NCBI GenBank assembly: GCA_900542185.1
Contig: UQMZ01000059.1
Location: 1 to 18,176 of the forward strand
DNA from: an uncultured Bacteroidales bacterium
GTDB taxonomy: Bacteria; Bacteroidota; Bacteroidia; Bacteroidales; Muribaculaceae
Reading direction: 5' to 3'
Length of the DNA: 18,176 nucleotides
A program made the position numbers and the translations under genes. Position 1 is the first letter of the stretch. Every line of letters starts with the position of its first letter. The notes beneath the pieces are model-generated. The model was not told the origin of the DNA and made no database searches. It was given only the letters and a program-made list of their open reading frames with translations. This document shows, one piece after another, positions 14,604-18,176 of this stretch.

Positions 14604-15476
14604 TTATCGAAACAGTTCGTCGTATTCCTTGTGCAGATAGTGTGTGGCCGACAGCCACGACGACACCACGCACATCAACACTCCTGCCAGCACCATGCCG
14701 ACGCCGACGAATCCAAAATCCCTCCACGACAGGAACGTGGCCACGTCCACCACGCCGCTCTCTCGCGCTCCCCATATAGCCAGCGCGGTAACCCCCGACG
14801 CCAATGCGCCGGCTATTAGGCCGCAAAGCAGATTGTCAAGCACTATGGGCCTGCGGATAAAACCGTTGGTGGCTCCCACCAGCTGCATGGTGTGGATGGA
14901 GAACCGCCGCGAATATATCGACAGGTGAACCGTGTTGTTGATAAGCACGCACGTTATCAGCAGCATTATCACCGCTATGATTCCCAACAGCATCGTGACA
15001 AGAGCCAGGTTCTGGTTCATGGCGTCCACCATTTCGTCCTCCGGACTGGCCACATTCTCCACACCCTTTATGCTCTCGATGCTCTTCTTGATCCGGGCTA
15101 TCTGAGCCTTTGAGCTGTAATCGGCCTTGAGGGTGAACGCCACTTCGGGACTGAGGGGATTCACGCCGAACAACGTCTCCAGGTCCTCGCCCGTGTCGCG
15201 GCTCCATTCCTTCATGGCCTCGGCCTTGCTGGTGAAGCGCACCACGCCTGAGTAGGGCTGACGCTTTATCTCGTTGGCCAGGCGCACTCCCTCGCTGTCG
15301 GGGATGCTGTCTGCCAGTATCACCGTCAGTTCCATACGCTCCTTGAGCCGGCGCGTCTCGTTGTTGGCGCTGAGCCACAGCATCGATATGATACCCCCCA
15401 ACAGCAACACTAACGTCACCGTCACTATCGTGGTGAAATGGGAGGCCCAGAACGATATCTTCAGCTCCTTAGGCAT
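14604..15476 (-). CDS. ftsX: Cell division protein FtsX
   Basis: FtsX is the membrane partner of the ATPase FtsE; the complex activates septal peptidoglycan hydrolases. The 290-residue protein has the expected layout: a short cytoplasmic start, TM1 (about 16-35), a large periplasmic domain (40-160, with LTVILADSIPDSEG and LSPEVAFTLKADYS), then three TMs (about 165-190, 215-240, 253-275) and the conserved YSRRFSIHTMQLVGATNGFIRRP between TM2 and TM3. ftsE is not adjacent. The present ATG (15476) lies inside the terminal repeat of an inserted element; before insertion the start was probably ATG 15823, giving MKHINKELKI instead of today's MPKELKI. A purine-rich AAGGA lies just before the current ATG. 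Confidence 0.93.
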   Translation of the reverse strand: MPKELKISFWASHFTTIVTVTLVLLLGGIISMLWLSANNETRRLKERMELTVILADSIPDSEGVRLANEIKRQPYSGVVRFTSKAEAMKEWSRDTGEDLETLFGVNPLSPEVAFTLKADYSSKAQIARIKKSIESIKGVENVASPEDEMVDAMNQNLALVTMLLGIIAVIMLLITCVLINNTVHLSIYSRRFSIHTMQLVGATNGFIRRPIVLDNLLCGLIAGALASGVTALAIWGARESGVVDVATFLSWRDFGFVGVGMVLAGVLMCVVSSWLSATHYLHKEYDELFR

Positions 15477-15504
15477 CGTTCCTTAAAAAATATATACGCC
15501 AGGG
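15472..15504 (+). repeat. Left terminal inverted repeat
   Basis: It begins GGCATCGTTCCTTAAAAAAT and ends CGCCAGGG. It is the reverse complement of 15774-15806 with a single C/T difference, and contains the ftsX start codon on the minus strand (15474-15476). Confidence 0.92.
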
Positions 15505-15597
15505 TCGCAGAGGTGCACCAGATTCGGGCCTGACGGCGAAGGAGCATAGCCATCTATGTGACTGAGCCGAAGGCCCGAAGATGGCGTGCCTCTGCGA
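15505..15597. repeat. Large imperfect palindrome inside the element
   Basis: Arms pair at three blocks: TCGCAGAGG/CCTCTGCGA at the base, TTCGGGCCT/AGGCCCGAA in the middle (15523-15531 with 15571-15579), and CATAG/CTATG at the tip around a four-base loop. It would form a long hairpin in the ftsX leader RNA. A 63-codon frame (15660 to 15469, minus) runs through it but shows no family features. Confidence 0.85.
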
Positions 15598-15773
15598 GAA
15601 AGAGGTAATTTTTCTTTCTGACGTTTTCATTGTTAATAAACTATATTCAATATTTCTCATTATTTATTTTACACCTTGACCGGTGTCTTTTCGGTTAAAT
15701 TAGCCACTCTCTTCGGTCACAGCCGCGAGGCTGCTCCCTCACAGATTGGCCAAATTCCCTCGAAAATACACCG

Positions 15774-15806
15774 CCCTGGCATATATATTTTTTAAGGAAC
15801 GATGCC
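15774..15806 (-). repeat. Right terminal inverted repeat
   Basis: Partner of 15472-15504 (32 of 33 bp). It faces the ftsX/mtaB promoter region and is followed by the TTA duplication at 15807-15809. Confidence 0.92.
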
Positions 15807-15847
15807 TTATTTATGTGCTTCATCTTTTCGTGTCACAATTCAAACTG

Positions 15848-15879
15848 CAAAATTAATAAATTCCACCCCCCTTTGTCAA
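15848..15879 (-). promoter_or_regulatory. Promoter of the ftsX operon
   Basis: On the minus strand -33 TTG (15879-15877) and -7 TAATTTTG (15855-15848) are 21 bp apart. The start near 15841 would give a leader of about 18 nt to the ancestral ATG 15823, but about 365 nt to the present ATG 15476 because the element lies in between. Confidence 0.7.
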
Positions 15880-15899
15880 GTATTTATATACTTTTTTGT

Positions 15900-15907
15900 T
15901 AATTTTG
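15900..15907 (+). promoter_or_regulatory. -7 promoter box of mtaB
   Basis: TAATTTTG fits TAnnTTTG; initiation is expected near 15914, about 32 nt before ATG 15946. The best -33 TTTG (15872-15875) is 24 bp away, longer than usual, and abuts the -33 of the divergent ftsX promoter, so the two promoters may compete. Confidence 0.55.
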
Positions 15908-15945
15908 CAAACGAAATGGCATTTTTAATGCGATAAACAGTATAA

Positions 15946-17238
15946 ATGAGCACATATCCGCACAATATAACCGCTGAATATCACACATTAGGATGTAAGC
16001 TGAACTTTTCGGAGACGTCGGCCATAGGCCGGGCTCTGAACAGGCGCGGCGTGCGCCGTGCCGCCGACGGCGAGACGCCCGACATCGTGGTGGTCAACAC
16101 CTGCTCTGTCACAGAGACGGCCGACAAGAAGGGGCGCAGCCTGATACGCCGCCTGGCCGCGCGCTATCCGCAGGCCGCCATAGTGGTGACAGGATGCTAC
16201 GCCCAGCTGAAGCCCGGCGAGGTGGCCTCGCTCCCCGGCGTGGAGCTGGTGCTCGGCTCGGGCGAGAAACTGAAGGCAGCCGAGTATGTCGACCGTTTCC
16301 TGCAGTCGCGCCAGTCGGTGACCGAAGTCACTCCGGCGCGGCAGATATCCACATTCGAGCCGTCGTGCGAACGGGGCGACCGCACACGCTGGTTCCTCAA
16401 GGTGCAGGACGGCTGCGACTATTTCTGCACATACTGCACCATCCCTTACGCCCGCGGCCGTTCGCGCTCAGGCATCATAACCGACCTCGTGAACCGTGCC
16501 CGCATGGCTGCCGGCGAGGGAGCGAAGGAGATTGTGATAACGGGCGTCAACATCGGCGAGTTCGGTTCGGACAACGGCCAGTCGTTCTTCGACCTCATCC
16601 GCGAGCTGGACACCGTGCAGGGCATTGAGCGTTACCGCATATCGTCCATCGAGCCGAACCTGCTAACCGACGAAATAATCGACTGGGTTGCTCAGTCGCG
16701 CGCCTTCATGCCTCACTTCCACATTCCGCTGCAATCCGGATCCGACCGGGTGCTGAAGCTGATGAACCGCCGCTACGCCACGGCGCTGTTCCGTGAACGC
16801 GTGGAACACATACGCCGCGTCATGCCACACGCCTTCATAGGCGTGGACGTCATTGCCGGCGCGCGCGGTGAAACCGAGCGGGAATGGGCCGAGGCCTGCC
16901 GGTTCATCGAGTCGCTGCCTGTCTCGCGCCTGCATGTGTTCCCCTATTCCGAGCGTCCGGGCACCGCCGCCCTTCATCTCCCCGACCCAGTGCCCCAGGC
17001 AGAGAAGCATCGCCGCGTGGAGCAGCTGATAGCCATATCCGATGCAAAGTTGCGACTGTTCCTCGACTCGCAGCATGGCGCGGAGCGTCCCGTGCTCTGG
17101 GAACATACCGTGCACGACGGCATGATGCAGGGATTCACCGATAATTACGTGCGCGTTCAGGCGCCTTTCAACGCCGAAATGGTGAACCGTATCTCAAATC
17201 TGGTCCTCGATTCCGACAATATAGTAGCCGAACAATGA
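15946..17238 (+). CDS. mtaB: tRNA t6A37 methylthiotransferase MtaB
   Basis: MtaB is a radical-SAM enzyme that adds a methylthio group to t6A37 of ANN-decoding tRNAs. The 430-residue protein has the N-terminal MTTase domain with its auxiliary-cluster cysteines C17 (LGCKLN), C53 (NTCSV) and C84 (GCYAQ). Next is the radical-SAM domain with C157-x3-C161-x2-C164 (CDYFCTYC), then ITGVNIGEFG, ISSIEPN, HFHIPLQSGSD and IGVDVIAGARGET, and a C-terminal TRAM-like segment (about 375-425, VLWEHTVHDGMMQGFTDNYVRV). LGCKLNFSET and the spacing favour MtaB over MiaB or RimO. Its stop overlaps the next gene's ATG (ATGA), so the two are coupled. Confidence 0.94.
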   Translation: MSTYPHNITAEYHTLGCKLNFSETSAIGRALNRRGVRRAADGETPDIVVVNTCSVTETADKKGRSLIRRLAARYPQAAIVVTGCYAQLKPGEVASLPGVELVLGSGEKLKAAEYVDRFLQSRQSVTEVTPARQISTFEPSCERGDRTRWFLKVQDGCDYFCTYCTIPYARGRSRSGIITDLVNRARMAAGEGAKEIVITGVNIGEFGSDNGQSFFDLIRELDTVQGIERYRISSIEPNLLTDEIIDWVAQSRAFMPHFHIPLQSGSDRVLKLMNRRYATALFRERVEHIRRVMPHAFIGVDVIAGARGETEREWAEACRFIESLPVSRLHVFPYSERPGTAALHLPDPVPQAEKHRRVEQLIAISDAKLRLFLDSQHGAERPVLWEHTVHDGMMQGFTDNYVRVQAPFNAEMVNRISNLVLDSDNIVAEQ

Positions 17239-18176
17239 AGAAATTAGGTGTAATCATACTGAACTGGAACGGTCTGAAGCTTCTGCAGCAACTTCTGCCG
17301 GGTGTGGCACGCGACACGGTATGCGACGAGTGTGACCTCATTTTGGCCGACAACGGCTCGACCGACGGTTCCGTGCAATGGGTTCGCGAGAACTGCCCGG
17401 ATGTCCGGATAATAGCCTTCGACACCAACTACGGCTTTGCCGAGGGCTACAACCGTGCCATAGCGGAAGTGGACTACGAATATGTCACTCTGCTTAACAG
17501 CGACGTCGAGACCACTCCGGCCTGGTGGAAGCCGATCCTCGACTTCATGGTCAGCAATCCCGACGTCGGAGCAGTCCAGCCTAAAATCAAGAGCTTCTAT
17601 CGCCGCGACGAGTTCGAATATGCCGGTGCTGCAGGCGGTGCCCTCGACAATTTGGGCTATCCTTACTGTCGCGGTCGACTGTTCGATGTAGTGGAACAGG
17701 ACAACGGGCAATACGACGGACCCGCAGTGGATGTGGCCTGGGCCTCGGGGGCATGCCTTACGGTGCCTCGCGAACTATACCTGAAGCTTGGCGGCCTCGA
17801 CCCCCGCTTTTTCGCACACATGGAGGAGATAGACCTGTGCGCCCGAATCTGGGGAGCCGGCTTTCGTTGCTGCGCCATCTCCGATTCCGAGGTCTTTCAT
17901 ATAGGCGGCGCCAGCCTGAACCAAGGCAACCCCAGGAAGACCTACCTCAACTTCCGCAACAACCTGTTGCTGATACACAAGAACATGACGCGCCGATCCG
18001 GGCGCCGGATGCTGCTGACGCGCCGCCTGGCCGACACCTTAGCCTTCGGCATGTTCCTGCTCAAGCTGGATTTCCCCAACGCCCGAGCCATCCTCAAGGC
18101 CCACACCGACTTCCGCCGCATGCGCCGCGACTACACCGTCTTCCCCTCCCGCGACATCCTGACCACCCTCCCCGGC
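17235..18176 (+). CDS. Family 2 glycosyltransferase, 3' end beyond the window
   Basis: The frame is open from ATG 17235 to the window edge (314 codons, no stop). It begins MKKLGVIILNWNGLKLLQQL, a typical GT2 (GT-A fold) start. Motifs: DNGSTDGS at 39-46, LLNSDVE with the metal-binding-type acidic pair near 90-92, WASGACLTVPRELYLKLGGLDPRFFAHMEEIDLC around 170-202 (the usual ED acidic motif is EEID here), and FHIGGASL. This layout is that of rhamnosyltransferase-like GT2 enzymes that build surface polysaccharides; donor and acceptor sugar are unknown. The ATGA overlap with mtaB means it is cotranslated with a tRNA-modification enzyme. Confidence 0.9.
   Translation, partial: MKKLGVIILNWNGLKLLQQLLPGVARDTVCDECDLILADNGSTDGSVQWVRENCPDVRIIAFDTNYGFAEGYNRAIAEVDYEYVTLLNSDVETTPAWWKPILDFMVSNPDVGAVQPKIKSFYRRDEFEYAGAAGGALDNLGYPYCRGRLFDVVEQDNGQYDGPAVDVAWASGACLTVPRELYLKLGGLDPRFFAHMEEIDLCARIWGAGFRCCAISDSEVFHIGGASLNQGNPRKTYLNFRNNLLLIHKNMTRRSGRRMLLTRRLADTLAFGMFLLKLDFPNARAILKAHTDFRRMRRDYTVFPSRDILTTLPG

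Larger units (their letters stand above)
15472..15806. mobile_element. MITE-like element inserted in the start of ftsX
   Basis: The 335-bp element is bounded by terminal inverted repeats at 15472-15504 and 15774-15806 (33 bp, one mismatch at 15497) and by a TTA target duplication (15469-15471 and 15807-15809). It contains no transposase. The 269-bp interior holds a 93-bp imperfect palindrome near one end and smaller hairpins near the other. Deleting the element and one TTA joins ATG AAG CAC ATA AAT A to AGGAGCTG in the ftsX frame, restoring MKHINKELKI. Each terminus ends with AAGGAACGATGCC reading outward, so the element brings a start codon with an SD-like sequence. It is probably non-autonomous and multicopy, but that cannot be tested here. 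Confidence 0.8.

Noticed and set aside
15472..15806. Phase-variable invertible promoter flanked by inverted repeats
   Set aside because: Inversion cannot be excluded, but the TTA duplication and exact restoration of the ftsX frame favour insertion of an element; no promoter or invertase gene was found inside or nearby.
15801..15935. Plus-strand frame MPYLCASS starting in the right terminal repeat
   Set aside because: Low-complexity frame that overlaps both divergent promoters; the ATG is only the outward start of the repeat.
1..18176. tRNA, rRNA or CRISPR array
   Set aside because: No cloverleaf, rRNA-like or regularly spaced repeat pattern was seen on either strand by eye.

Overview
The window reads as part of a Bacteroidota (Bacteroidales) chromosome. 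Three things point there: promoter-like boxes of the TAnnTTTG type, the cluster ftsX - DUF3098 - uppP - truB - queA typical of that phylum, and a long-form IspG. The GC-rich coding sequence between AT-rich intergenic regions would fit a gut Bacteroidales lineage such as Muribaculaceae, but that family call is inference. The first 40 bases are Illumina Nextera adapter, so this is a short-read assembly contig whose left end is artificial.

Layout. 42-668 is the 3' part of a PAP2-family membrane phosphatase. 717-2279 is ispG. 2297-3236 is an AT-rich insert with one KilA-N domain gene; it is followed by a second, decayed copy of the ispG 3' end (3237-3314). 3358-9483 (minus strand) is a four-gene block: outer-membrane beta-barrel, imelysin lipoprotein, di-heme lipoprotein and a fused CcsBA cytochrome c synthase. 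It looks like a cell-envelope metal (probably iron) system with its own heme-attachment enzyme. 9484-10092 is non-coding apart from one possible 43-codon ORF. recO lies at 10093-10815, then a second regulatory intergenic region, a DUF4492 membrane protein, and the minus-strand operon ftsX-DUF3098-uppP-truB-queA (15476 down to 11542). The right end holds mtaB and a glycosyltransferase that runs off the window.

Three observations go beyond routine annotation. (1) A 335-bp MITE-like element (15472-15806) with 33-bp terminal inverted repeats and a TTA target duplication sits inside the start of ftsX. Removing it restores an in-frame upstream start, and its own terminal repeat supplies the present ATG. 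(2) Two homologous promoter-to-terminator units without a gene lie on either side of recO on opposite strands; they look like two members of a small-RNA family. (3) The KilA-N gene is bracketed by a duplication of the ispG 3' end, as expected for a small integrated cargo or a recombination scar.

Everything here comes from reading the sequence; no database search was run.
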